Assembly (NCBI RefSeq): GCF_030005555.1
Contig: NZ_JASCQG010000007.1
Location: forward strand, 99,027-163,026
Direction: 5' to 3'
Length of the DNA: 64,000 nt
Source: Empedobacter sedimenti
GTDB lineage: Bacteria > Bacteroidota > Bacteroidia > Flavobacteriales > Weeksellaceae
The notes below the pieces were generated by a model, which made no database searches, was not told where the DNA came from, and saw only the letters and a list, made by a program, of their open reading frames with translations. A program made the translations under genes and the position numbers. Each line of letters begins with the position of its first letter. Position 1 is the stretch's first letter. Shown in pieces: positions 26,977 through 35,603 of the stretch.

Positions 26977-27225
26977 ATGGTGAAAAGTCAAATCGCTGAA
27001 AAATTAAATAGTATCTTAATCGACGAATTTGAAGTTGATCCTTCAGTTATTTCTGAAGAAAAAAATATTAAAGAATCGTTAGATTTAGATAGCTTAGACT
27101 ATGTTGATTTGGTAGTTGTTATTGAAGCTAATTTCGGAGTGAAATTGGTTAAAGAAGATTTTCAAAAAATGATAACTTTTGAAGATTTCTACGCAATAGT
27201 AGAGCAAAAGTTAGAGAATAAATAA
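26977..27225 (+). CDS. Acyl carrier protein 1
   Basis: An 82-residue acidic ACP. The phosphopantetheine attachment Ser lies in LDLDSLDYVDLVV near residue 39. It presumably carries the growing polyene. It is tightly linked to a ketosynthase upstream and an acyltransferase downstream. Confidence 0.92.
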   Translation: MVKSQIAEKLNSILIDEFEVDPSVISEEKNIKESLDLDSLDYVDLVVVIEANFGVKLVKEDFQKMITFEDFYAIVEQKLENK

Positions 27226-27230
27226 CAAAT

Positions 27231-28100
27231 ATGAAACAATGGGATGGTCGTTCCAAAGGAACAGTCCTTGGATATAAAATATTTGTAAACGTTATGAAAA
27301 AGCTCGGAATTAAGGCTGCTTACTCAGTCTTAATTTTTGTAGCTTTTTATTATTTTATTACAGCTGTTAGTAGCAATAAATCGATCTATTATTACTTTCG
27401 AAATCGATTAAAATACGCTACTCTCAGATCTATTTTTGGTGTATATAAAAGTTACTTCACTTTTGGACAAACATTGATTGATAAAACAGCTATTAATGCA
27501 GGTTTACGTAATAAATATTCTTATGAATTTGACGGAATAGATATATTAAAAAATCTGTTGAATGAACAAAAAGGTGGTGTATTAATTAGCGCTCATGTTG
27601 GTAATTTTGAGGTTGCAGAACATTTTTTTGCAGATATCGATTTCGATTGTCAAATTAACTTGGTTACAACAGATTTAGAGCGAAATGTCATCAAAGAGTA
27701 TTTGGAAAGTATTTCGATGAAACCTTCGGTGAAATTTATTTTGATTAAAGAAGATTTGTCTCATATTTTTGAGATTAATAACGCACTTAGTCGAAACGAA
27801 TTAATCTGCTTGACTGGTGATCGCTATTTTGAAGGGAATAAAACGATGACAGAAATTCTTTTAGGTAAAGAAGCTCATTTTCCTGCTGGACCTTTTTCAA
27901 TTGCTTCTCGATTAAAAGTTCCAGTTGCGTTTGTATATGTGATGAAAGAAAAAAATCTGCATTATCATTTGTATACACGCCAAGCTAATTTTAAACACCG
28001 TGATGCAAACGCTTTATTGAAAGAATATTGTGTGAATTTAGAAACGATCATTCATAAATATCCTTATCAATGGTTTAATTATTTCGATTTTTGGAAGTAA
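27231..28100 (+). CDS. LpxL/HtrB-family lysophospholipid-type acyltransferase
   Basis: A 289-residue protein of the lipid A acyltransferase family with an N-terminal hydrophobic anchor (about residues 30-50). The catalytic HxxxxE motif is SAHVGNFEVAEH near residue 122, and GDRYFEGN and FPAGPFSIA follow. In aryl-polyene and flexirubin clusters such enzymes are thought to move the polyenyl chain from ACP to a membrane acceptor. The exact acceptor is unknown. It starts five bases after the ACP gene. Confidence 0.88.
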   Translation: MKQWDGRSKGTVLGYKIFVNVMKKLGIKAAYSVLIFVAFYYFITAVSSNKSIYYYFRNRLKYATLRSIFGVYKSYFTFGQTLIDKTAINAGLRNKYSYEFDGIDILKNLLNEQKGGVLISAHVGNFEVAEHFFADIDFDCQINLVTTDLERNVIKEYLESISMKPSVKFILIKEDLSHIFEINNALSRNELICLTGDRYFEGNKTMTEILLGKEAHFPAGPFSIASRLKVPVAFVYVMKEKNLHYHLYTRQANFKHRDANALLKEYCVNLETIIHKYPYQWFNYFDFWK

Positions 28101-28130
28101 ATTGAAACAATTTTGAAATAAAATATAAAA

Positions 28131-28568
28131 ATGCCATCCATATATTTACCAAATACAGATCAAGATTTTATCAAAAAATTAATTCCTCAACGTGAGCCTA
28201 TAATTATGGTTGATGCTATTTTTGAGTATCAAGAAAATAAAGTGGTTGGAGGTTTAACTATTTTTGAGGATTGTATTTTTGTAGAAAATAATATTTTACA
28301 AGAGTCAGGAATTTTAGAGCATATGGCTCAAACAGTAGCATTGTACACGGGCTATGATTACTTTATCAAAAATATGCAAGCGCCAGTTGGATATATTGGA
28401 TCGATGAAAAATGTTGAAATTTTTCATTTACCACAAACAAACGAAACACTTATAACAACTGTTCATATACTTCACGAAATAATGGATGTTACTTTAGTTA
28501 ATATTGTGTCTAAAATTGGAGAAAAGATAATTGCTTCGGGCGAAATGAAAACTGTGATAGCCGAATAA
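28131..28568 (+). CDS. Hotdog-fold 3-hydroxyacyl-ACP dehydratase (ApeP/FabA-like)
   Basis: A 145-residue single-hotdog protein. The LIPQREPIIMVDAI opening is typical of 3-hydroxyacyl-ACP dehydratases, and the central helix ESGILEHMAQTVAL supplies a likely catalytic Glu. The FabZ-type GHFP motif is absent, as in the ApeP-like branch of aryl-polyene clusters. It would remove water after ketoreduction to set each double bond. Confidence 0.82.
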   Translation: MPSIYLPNTDQDFIKKLIPQREPIIMVDAIFEYQENKVVGGLTIFEDCIFVENNILQESGILEHMAQTVALYTGYDYFIKNMQAPVGYIGSMKNVEIFHLPQTNETLITTVHILHEIMDVTLVNIVSKIGEKIIASGEMKTVIAE

Positions 28569-28627
28569 TCATACTATAATTTTAGTAACTTTGTTATAAA
28601 TAATTACTTTCATTGCCTTAATAAATT

Positions 28628-29065
28628 ATGATAGATTCGAGAGAAAATAGTAAAAGTTTAGTCCATCAATCAACTTTTTCGGTTCGTTTTAATGAAACAG
28701 ATCCGTTAGGAATTGTGTGGCACGGAAATTATATTACTTATTTTGAGGATGGAAGAGAAGCTTTTGGACGTCATTTCGGGATTAGTTATTTGGATATTCA
28801 AAAAAGCGGATTTGTAACGCCAATTATTAAATCCGTTTGTGAACATAAATTTCCTTTGAAATATGGAGATAAATGTAGAATAGAAACGACTTTCGAAGAT
28901 TCATTAGCAGCAAAAATGATTTTTAAATTTAGGATTTATAATCAAGACGAAAAATTAGTTTGTATTGGAGAAACAATACAAGTCTTTTTAGATAGCGAAG
29001 GAGAATTGATGTTAACATTTCCTCCATTTTTTGAAGAGTGGAAGAAAAAAGTAGGATTGTTGTAA
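28628..29065 (+). CDS. 4-hydroxybenzoyl-CoA-thioesterase-fold thioesterase
   Basis: A 145-residue hotdog thioesterase. It has the 4HBT signature VRFNETDPLGIVWHGNYITYFEDGRE near residues 20-45, with Asp in TDPLG and the HGNY segment. In the polyene context it may release or edit ACP- or CoA-bound chains. A 59-base gap upstream, one of the largest in the operon, contains TAACTTTG (28586-28593), a possible internal -7 box. Its stop overlaps the next ATG. Confidence 0.86.
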   Translation: MIDSRENSKSLVHQSTFSVRFNETDPLGIVWHGNYITYFEDGREAFGRHFGISYLDIQKSGFVTPIIKSVCEHKFPLKYGDKCRIETTFEDSLAAKMIFKFRIYNQDEKLVCIGETIQVFLDSEGELMLTFPPFFEEWKKKVGLL

Positions 29066-30186
29066 TGGATAAAATTTACATTAATCGTGCGAATGTTTTA
29101 ACGCCTTTTGGAAATTCTGTCGAAACAAATTGGAATCAGTTAGTTAAAGGTAATTCTGCTGTTACTAAAATTGATTTATTTGGTCATCTTAATAATTTTT
29201 TTGCTGGTAAAATTGATGATAGTATTTTCTTAAATTTAAAAAATCAAGTTAAAGATAATCAGTATTATACTCGATTAGAAATAATTGGAATTTTGGCTCT
29301 TCAATCTATTATTGATAAAACAAAAATTTCGCTACGAACAGGTTTCATTCTTTCAACAACAAAAGGAAATATCAATGAGCTTTCTGATTCTTTAGAAAAA
29401 GCGTCTATTCCAACTTTAGCAAAGAAGATTGCAAATTATTTCGGATTCAAAACAGAGCCAGTAATAGTTTCAAACGCATGTGTTTCGGGTGTTTTAGCGG
29501 TTAGTGTTGCAAAACGTTTCATTGAAATGGATGAATTTGATGATGTATATGTTTTGGCCTTAGATGAATTGACAGATTTTGTTTTAACAGGTTTTAATTC
29601 ATTTCAAGCAATGGATTTTGAGTTGTGTAAACCATTTGATCAAGGACGAAAAGGTGTTAATTTAGGCGAAGCAGCGGCTTGTGTATATCTTTCAAAAAGT
29701 CAAGAAAAGAATAGTTTTGAGGTTTTAGGGGAAGCTTCAGTTAACGATGCAAATCATATTTCAGGACCATCTCGAACGGGCGAAGGTTTGTTTTTGAGTA
29801 TAGAATCTGCGATGAGAGAAGCGGATATTTCTTCAAAACAAATTGATTATATTTCGGCTCACGGAACGGCAACTTTGTATAATGATGAAATGGAAGTGAT
29901 AGCTTTTAATCGTTTGCAAATGGATAAAATACCGACTAATAGCTTAAAAGCTTTTTATGGACATACATTAGGCGCATCTGGATTGTTGGAATTGATTATT
30001 TCGATGAAGCAAGCACAAGAAAATTTAATTTTGAAAAGTCATAATTTCAATGAAATAGGAACTTCAGTTGCTCAAAATATTTTGACAGAAAATCTTCATA
30101 AAAAAATCAATATATTTTTGAAAACTTCATCAGGTTTTGGTGGAAGTAATGCTGTTATTATTCTAAAAAAAGTTCAAAATGACTAA
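29065..30186 (+). CDS. Beta-ketoacyl-ACP synthase 2
   Basis: A 373-residue condensing enzyme, shorter than FabF at the N-terminus. The catalytic residues are present: Cys at about 139 (SNACVSGVL), His in SAHGTATLYND and His in FYGHTLGASG. The start is the ATG at 29065, overlapping the thioesterase stop; an in-frame codon nine residues upstream lies inside that gene. It resembles the ketosynthases of aryl-polyene clusters that pair with a short KS-like partner, which is the next gene (8-base overlap). Confidence 0.9.
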   Translation: MDKIYINRANVLTPFGNSVETNWNQLVKGNSAVTKIDLFGHLNNFFAGKIDDSIFLNLKNQVKDNQYYTRLEIIGILALQSIIDKTKISLRTGFILSTTKGNINELSDSLEKASIPTLAKKIANYFGFKTEPVIVSNACVSGVLAVSVAKRFIEMDEFDDVYVLALDELTDFVLTGFNSFQAMDFELCKPFDQGRKGVNLGEAAACVYLSKSQEKNSFEVLGEASVNDANHISGPSRTGEGLFLSIESAMREADISSKQIDYISAHGTATLYNDEMEVIAFNRLQMDKIPTNSLKAFYGHTLGASGLLELIISMKQAQENLILKSHNFNEIGTSVAQNILTENLHKKINIFLKTSSGFGGSNAVIILKKVQND

Positions 30187-30718
30187 AGTTGAGATTAAAA
30201 AAGAACAAGTTTGGTTGAATAATGAACTTTTCTTTGAAGATAGATCAGGAGATTTTGGTGTTTTTTCAAAAAGTTTCTTTAAATTTTTAGAAATTGATTA
30301 TCCAAAATTTTATAAAATGGATCATCAAAGTAAATTAGCTTTTTTGGCTGCTGAAATTTTGTTGAAAGATGAAAATACATTGAACGAAAATCAAGATATT
30401 GCATTAGTTTTTGCGAATCGAAATTCGAGTTTAGAGTCAGATTTGAAACATCAACAAAGTATTCAATCTACGGATGAAATTTTTCCTAGTCCAGCAGTTT
30501 TTGTTTACACGTTACCAAATATTTGTTTGGGTGAAGTGAGTATTCGTCATCGATTGAAGACTGAAAATGCTTTTTTTATTTCGGAAAAATTCAATGAAGA
30601 TCAATTAAAAAAGTATGCGAATTATTTAATTCAAAAAAATAAAGCAAAGAAAGTTGTTTTGGCTTGGGTAGATTATTTACAAGGTGATTACGAAGCGAAA
30701 ATGTACTTAATAGATTAA
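30179..30718 (+). CDS. Short beta-ketoacyl-synthase-like protein (non-catalytic)
   Basis: A 179-residue protein related to the N-terminal half of ketosynthases (ketoacyl-synt_2-like). It has LAAEILL, IALVFANRNSS and the LPNICLGEVSIRH segment that replaces the active-site region, plus WVDYLQGD near the end. The C-terminal KS half with both His residues is missing, so independent condensation is unlikely. Similar short partners are conserved in aryl-polyene operons. It overlaps the preceding KS gene, suggesting a complex. Confidence 0.8.
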   Translation: MTKVEIKKEQVWLNNELFFEDRSGDFGVFSKSFFKFLEIDYPKFYKMDHQSKLAFLAAEILLKDENTLNENQDIALVFANRNSSLESDLKHQQSIQSTDEIFPSPAVFVYTLPNICLGEVSIRHRLKTENAFFISEKFNEDQLKKYANYLIQKNKAKKVVLAWVDYLQGDYEAKMYLID

Positions 30719-30747
30719 AAACAATATTAGTTAACAATAAAAATACT

Positions 30748-31005
30748 ATGGAAAATTTAATTAACGATTTAAAAGTTAAAATCATTGAAATTTTAAATCT
30801 TGAAGATGTATCAGTAGAGGATATCAAAAATGATGAACCTTTATTTGGAGATGGTTTGGGATTAGATTCAATCGATGCTTTGGAGTTAATCGTTTTATTG
30901 GATAAAGATTACGGAATCAAAATTACTGATCCAAAAGAAGGAAAAACAATCTTCCAATCGGTTGAAGTAATGGCAGATTATATTGAGAAAAATAGAATAA
31001 AATAA
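30748..31005 (+). CDS. Acyl carrier protein 2
   Basis: An 85-residue ACP with the attachment Ser in LGLDSIDALELIVLL near residue 40. It differs in sequence from the first ACP (26977), so the two may have different partners. Its stop overlaps the next ketosynthase start. Confidence 0.92.
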   Translation: MENLINDLKVKIIEILNLEDVSVEDIKNDEPLFGDGLGLDSIDALELIVLLDKDYGIKITDPKEGKTIFQSVEVMADYIEKNRIK

Positions 31006-32201
31006 TGACACAAAAAGTTGCAATAACTGGAATGGGAATTATTTCGGCAATTGGAAACAATGTCGAAGAAAATTTTGATTCCTTAATTCATCAAAAACAT
31101 GGTTTGTCACGCCTTGAAAATTTCGATTCTATTCATAAAAATGAAATTTTTGTTGGTGAAATCAAATTATCGAATGATGAATTAGCAACTTTTTTAAATT
31201 TATCTCCAGAGAATAATTTCTCTCGAACAGCGATTTTAGGACTGATTGCTGTGAAAGAAGCTTTGCAAAATGCAGGAATTGAAAATGTAAATGAAGTCAG
31301 AACTGGATTGATTTCTTCGACAAGCGTTGGTGGAATGGATATGACCGAAAATTATTTTTTGGATTATGAAAATCTTCCTGAAAAACAAAAGTATATTTCG
31401 AGCCATGATGCAGGTGTTTCATCTAATCAGATTGCAAATGAAATTGGTTTGAAAGGTTTTGTTTCGACGATCAGCACGGCTTGCTCCTCTGCTGCGAATG
31501 CAATTATGTATGGAGCGCGTATGATTAATTCAGGAAAATTAGATCGTGTGATTGTTGGCGGAACGGATGCTTTGTCAAAATTTACCATCAATGGATTCAA
31601 GAGCTTGATGATTTTGAGTGATGAGTTTAATCAACCATTTGACGAAAATCGAAAAGGTTTGAATCTTGGTGAAGCCGCTGCTTATTTGGTTTTAGAATCT
31701 GAAGAATCAGTTAGAAAATCAAATAAAAAAGTCCTTGGTTATTTGATTGGCGCAGGAAATGCAAACGATGCATTTCATCAAACAGCTTCGTCTGAAAATG
31801 GAGAAGGAGCATATTTGGCGATGAATAAAGCATTCGAAAATGCAACTATTCAGCCTTCGGAAATTGATTATATCAATGTTCATGGTACTGCTACTAACAA
31901 TAATGATATAACGGAAGGAATAGCGTTGAAAAGGATTTTTGGCGAAAATGTACCTAATTTCAGTTCAACAAAACCATACACAGGTCATACGTTAGCTGCT
32001 GCTGCTGGTGTAGAAGCGGTTTTCAGCTTATTGAGTTTACAAAATAATATCATTTATCCGAATCTTAATTTTCAATCTCTGATTGAAGAGTTGAATATCT
32101 TTCCGACCACAAAATTGGAAAAGAAAGATATTCAATATGTGTTATCAAATTCGTTTGGTTTTGGAGGAAATTGTTCAACTTTAATTTTTTCTAAATCATG
32201 A
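31005..32201 (+). CDS. Beta-ketoacyl-ACP synthase 3 (KS-alpha)
   Basis: A 398-residue condensing enzyme with the complete set of residues: Cys in STACSSAANA, His in NVHGTATNNND and His in YTGHTLAAAAG. It overlaps by four bases the following chain-length-factor-like gene, so the two probably form a KS/CLF heterodimer as in other aryl-polyene systems. It is translationally coupled to the preceding ACP. Confidence 0.91.
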   Translation: MTQKVAITGMGIISAIGNNVEENFDSLIHQKHGLSRLENFDSIHKNEIFVGEIKLSNDELATFLNLSPENNFSRTAILGLIAVKEALQNAGIENVNEVRTGLISSTSVGGMDMTENYFLDYENLPEKQKYISSHDAGVSSNQIANEIGLKGFVSTISTACSSAANAIMYGARMINSGKLDRVIVGGTDALSKFTINGFKSLMILSDEFNQPFDENRKGLNLGEAAAYLVLESEESVRKSNKKVLGYLIGAGNANDAFHQTASSENGEGAYLAMNKAFENATIQPSEIDYINVHGTATNNNDITEGIALKRIFGENVPNFSSTKPYTGHTLAAAAGVEAVFSLLSLQNNIIYPNLNFQSLIEELNIFPTTKLEKKDIQYVLSNSFGFGGNCSTLIFSKS

Positions 32202-33187
32202 AAGAAGTATTTGTAAATGGATTAGGTTTTGTAAATGCGCAGTTTATAGATAAGATAACGAATGATTTTCTTCCTTTAGAAACTTCAATTACAAAAGCAA
32301 AATCACCGATTTTGAAAGATATTATTTCTCCTGCAATGAGCCGTAGAATGGCTTCTGGTGTTAAAATGGGAATTTATTCTTCGTTGAATGCATTGATTGA
32401 AGCAGGAATTCAACAACCAGAAGCGATAATTACAGGAACTGCAATGGGGTGTATGGTTGATTCTGAAAAATTTTTGACAAGTATTATTGAAAATAAAGAA
32501 GAGTTTTTAACGCCAACTGCTTTTATACAATCTACACACAATACAGTTGGTTCTCAAATAGCGTTGCATCTTGGTTGTAATGCGTATAATTTTACGTATT
32601 CTAATGGATCTAATTCCTTTGAAAATGCTTTATTAGACGGTTTTTTACAAGTTGAAAATCAAGAAGTGAATAATGCTTTGATTGGTGGAATTGATGAAAT
32701 TGGTGAACGATTTTATTATTTGAAACAATTAATTGGAGAAATTGAATTAGAAAATAATAAGGGAATTAAATATAGTGAAGGAGCACATTTTGGAGTGTTG
32801 TCAAATGAAAAAAGAGAGAATTCTTTTGCAAGAATTTTAGATGTCTCTATTCAAAATGTATATGAAGATTTATATTCCGAAATTCTAAAATTCATTCAAT
32901 TGAATCATATTAATTTAACCTATGTTGATGCGATAATTTCTGGAGTAAAATATTTGAATAATAATGAGTTAACTCAAATTGAGTTATATGAATATAAAGA
33001 CTTTATTGGTGAATTTGGTACCTCTTCTGCTTTCGGATTTGTGTTAGGATGTGAATTATTAAAAAAACAAACATTACCAAATCAATTCAAAATGAATGAT
33101 GTAAGTACTAAAAGTTATAAAAATGTACTTTTGGTTAATGGATACAAAGGCAAAGATTTGAGTTTAGTTTTGCTTCAATCGACATGA
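32198..33187 (+). CDS. Chain-length-factor-like ketosynthase homolog (KS-beta)
   Basis: A 329-residue thiolase-fold protein, shorter than a full KS. The active-site Cys is missing; the equivalent strand reads FIQSTHNTVGSQIALHLG, and the downstream His motifs are also gone. This fits a non-condensing partner that sets polyene length with the KS at 31005. Overlap ATGA at both ends indicates coupling with its neighbours. Confidence 0.83.
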   Translation: MKEVFVNGLGFVNAQFIDKITNDFLPLETSITKAKSPILKDIISPAMSRRMASGVKMGIYSSLNALIEAGIQQPEAIITGTAMGCMVDSEKFLTSIIENKEEFLTPTAFIQSTHNTVGSQIALHLGCNAYNFTYSNGSNSFENALLDGFLQVENQEVNNALIGGIDEIGERFYYLKQLIGEIELENNKGIKYSEGAHFGVLSNEKRENSFARILDVSIQNVYEDLYSEILKFIQLNHINLTYVDAIISGVKYLNNNELTQIELYEYKDFIGEFGTSSAFGFVLGCELLKKQTLPNQFKMNDVSTKSYKNVLLVNGYKGKDLSLVLLQST

Positions 33188-33957
33188 AATTCAAGTTTGT
33201 AAATATAATTTTAATTTGTATATTAGCTTGTTTAACAATTGTTTGTTATACTCAAGGTGTGTCTTTTTTATATTTATTATTACCTGTTTTTATTTGGCTA
33301 TCATTGACAATTTTTGGAGCTTTTGAAATTCGATTGAATTATTTTTTGAAAGCTTATCATCGTGGAGAGAATGATTCTGAGAAAATAATTTCATTAACTT
33401 TTGACGATGGACCAACTGAATTTACACCTAGAGTCCTTGAGATTTTAGAAAAAAATAATGCAAAAGCCACTTTTTTTTGCATTGGAAAACAAATTGAAAA
33501 TTATCCTGAAATTCTTCAAAGAACGCATCAATCAGGACATTTGATAGGGAATCATACCTTTCATCATTCATCTAAAAATGGTTTTTATTCCACAGAAAAA
33601 ATCATTGATGAAATCATTTCAACAAATCAACTTATTAAAGAAGAAATTAAGATTACTACAAAACTTTTTCGCCCCCCTTTTGGTGTTACGAATCCTCATA
33701 TAGCAAAGGCTTTGGAGAAAACTAAACATTATGTAATCGGTTGGAATATTCGTTCTTTAGATACGGTTATTGAGGATGAAAAACAATTATTGACTCGTAT
33801 TAAACGTCAAATAAAACCTGGTTCTATTATCTTATTGCACGATACTTCAGACAAAACGGCGAATGTTTTAGAGCAATTATTTGTATTTTTACAAAAGGAA
33901 AATTATAAAGTAGTTCTATTAGATGAACTCTTGAAAATTGATGTGTATGAAAACTAA
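33184..33957 (+). CDS. NodB-domain polysaccharide deacetylase family protein
   Basis: A 257-residue protein with two N-terminal membrane-spanning segments (residues ~5-50) and a CE4/NodB domain. Seen are SLTFDDGPTEFTP (catalytic and metal Asp pair), HLIGNHTFHHS (metal His pair), FRPPFG and LLHDTSD. It would deacetylate or otherwise act on an envelope-located N- or O-acyl substrate. Its job in a pigment operon is unclear. It overlaps the chain-length-factor gene by 4 bases and the lolA gene by 11. Confidence 0.88.
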   Translation: MKFKFVNIILICILACLTIVCYTQGVSFLYLLLPVFIWLSLTIFGAFEIRLNYFLKAYHRGENDSEKIISLTFDDGPTEFTPRVLEILEKNNAKATFFCIGKQIENYPEILQRTHQSGHLIGNHTFHHSSKNGFYSTEKIIDEIISTNQLIKEEIKITTKLFRPPFGVTNPHIAKALEKTKHYVIGWNIRSLDTVIEDEKQLLTRIKRQIKPGSIILLHDTSDKTANVLEQLFVFLQKENYKVVLLDELLKIDVYEN

Positions 33958-34573
33958 AATCTTCATTTTATTTACTTTTTTTCATTTGACAATTTTTGCG
34001 CAAGAAAGTAAAATGAGTAATACTGAAATTGAAAATTTCAAAAAAGATATTATTACTGATTCTAAGAAAATACAAACTTTGACTGCTGATTTTACACAAT
34101 ATAAAGTGATGAGTTTTTTGGATAAACCAATTGTTTCGAAAGGTAAACTATACTTGAAGAACCCCAAGGCGATGCGTTGGAATTATACACAACCTATTGA
34201 TTATAATGTAATTTTTAACAATGGAAAAATTTACATTAATGACGAAGGAAAAAAGACGAGTGTTGATTTACAAGGAAATAAAAAATTCGAGAAATTAAAT
34301 CAATTAATCGTCGGAAGTGTAAGTGGAAATTTGTTTGATACAAATGATTTTGTCATTACTTATGCGAAAACAGATAAATCTAGAATTGCAAAATTGCAAC
34401 CGAAGATGAAAGATGTAAAAAAATACATCAAAGAAATTCAATTGACTTTTTATTCAGGTCAATCAACGGTTACAGAAGTGAAGCTGATAGAACCTTCGGA
34501 CGATTATACTAAAATTTTATTCACGAATAAATCTCTAAATAAAACGATCAATGCGTCAGTTTTTAATCCTTAG
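33947..34573 (+). CDS. LolA-like periplasmic lipoprotein carrier
   Basis: A 208-residue secreted protein with a signal peptide (to about residue 18, FAQ). It has the LolA pattern: TLTADFTQYKVMSFLDKPIVSKGKLYLKNPKAMRWNY, then YINDEGKK. LolA binds acyl chains of lipoproteins in the periplasm; copies in aryl-polyene and flexirubin operons are thought to ferry the pigment lipid to the outer membrane. The start ATG at 33947 is chosen over ATGs three codons upstream. It overlaps the LolB-like gene by 23 bases. Confidence 0.87.
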   Translation: MKTKIFILFTFFHLTIFAQESKMSNTEIENFKKDIITDSKKIQTLTADFTQYKVMSFLDKPIVSKGKLYLKNPKAMRWNYTQPIDYNVIFNNGKIYINDEGKKTSVDLQGNKKFEKLNQLIVGSVSGNLFDTNDFVITYAKTDKSRIAKLQPKMKDVKKYIKEIQLTFYSGQSTVTEVKLIEPSDDYTKILFTNKSLNKTINASVFNP

Positions 34574-35174
34574 TCTTTTCATTTTGACTTCTTGTGGTAC
34601 AACATACAAAATTGCTAATATACAAGATAAACAGAAGGATGAAAAGGTAGTTGTTAATCCATATTTTAATCAAATAAATAAGGAATACGGTTACCGTTTT
34701 AAGATTACTTTCTTAAAAAAAGAGATGAAAGGTAATTTTGTCGTTAAGAAGATTGGAGAAAATTCTCATCGAGTTGTTTTGACATCCGATTTTGGTAATA
34801 CTTTGTTCGATTTGTCTGTTACAGATAGTGATTTTACGTTGAATTATGCGATGCCTGATTTGAATAAAAAAGTAATTGTAAAAACTTTGGCAGAAGATTT
34901 ACAGACAATTTTTAAGGATGATTTTTCTATTGATGAAAGGATTAAAACTCCCAATCTAATTATTTTAAAATCGGATGAAGTAAGTTTAGTTTTTGATGAA
35001 AATCAGTCAGATTATTTTACTGAATTAATTGATTTAAAGAAGAATAAAATTAAAACGATCAATAAATTTACTTCTAACAAATCTGATTTTCCAGATCATA
35101 TTTTGATAAAACACAATCATTTTAATCTAAGTATTGAACTTTCTAAAGTTAATCCAGTTTTGGAGGAAGAATAA
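34551..35174 (+). CDS. LolB-like outer-membrane lipoprotein
   Basis: A 207-residue lipoprotein (ILTSC, Cys at about 15) with a predicted beta-rich fold. It has FKITFLKKEMKGNFVVKKI, VVLTSDFGNTLFDLSV and late strands, resembling LolB/DUF3261-type receptors. It is coupled to lolA by a 23-base overlap, which supports a carrier-receptor pair for pigment delivery. Sequence identity to true LolB is low, so the assignment rests on fold impression and context. Confidence 0.72.
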   Translation: MRQFLILSLFILTSCGTTYKIANIQDKQKDEKVVVNPYFNQINKEYGYRFKITFLKKEMKGNFVVKKIGENSHRVVLTSDFGNTLFDLSVTDSDFTLNYAMPDLNKKVIVKTLAEDLQTIFKDDFSIDERIKTPNLIILKSDEVSLVFDENQSDYFTELIDLKKNKIKTINKFTSNKSDFPDHILIKHNHFNLSIELSKVNPVLEEE

Positions 35175-35201
35175 ACCAATTTCAAAACTCATTTTTTAGA
35201 T

Positions 35202-35209
35202 TATATTTG
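35202..35209 (+). promoter_or_regulatory. Possible internal -7 box in the pigment operon
   Basis: TATATTTG lies in the 54-base gap before the dehydratase gene at 35229. It fits the -7 consensus, but no good -33 TTG is seen, so activity is uncertain. Confidence 0.4.
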
Positions 35210-35228
35210 TAAAACGAAACAATTGCAA

Positions 35229-35594
35229 ATGCTTATTCCTAACCTTTACGCTGTAAAAAAAATCGAAAAAAAGGATGATTCTAATTATAAGATTCAAATA
35301 GAATTATATTCAAATCATCCAATTTTTAAAGGTCATTTTCCAAATAATCCAATAATGCCTGGTGTTTGCATGATGCAGATTATTAAAGAATTAACAGAAG
35401 AAATTGTTTCTAAAAAGTTGACTTTAAGCAAAGTAAATAATGTTAAGTTTACAGCTAAAATAAATCCTTTTCTTAATCTTGATTTAGATTTAGATTTTAA
35501 TATTGAAGTTTTAAATGAGGAAGTTAGAGTTAAAAATTCTTCTTTTTTTGATTCTACTGTTGCATTGAAATTTAGTGGAGTTTTTAAAAGTTAA
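35229..35594 (+). CDS. FabZ-like hotdog dehydratase with Glu-to-Gln change
   Basis: A 121-residue FabZ/FabA-type protein. The GHFPNNPIMPGVCMMQIIKE motif keeps the catalytic His (GHF) but has Gln where FabZ has Glu (PGVxxxE). The ATG at 35229 is used, not the TTG two codons earlier. It may be a second dehydratase/isomerase of the polyene pathway or a non-dehydrating hotdog protein. It precedes the GT2 gene by nine bases. Confidence 0.8.
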   Translation: MLIPNLYAVKKIEKKDDSNYKIQIELYSNHPIFKGHFPNNPIMPGVCMMQIIKELTEEIVSKKLTLSKVNNVKFTAKINPFLNLDLDLDFNIEVLNEEVRVKNSSFFDSTVALKFSGVFKS

Positions 35595-35603
35595 TCAATT
35601 CAA

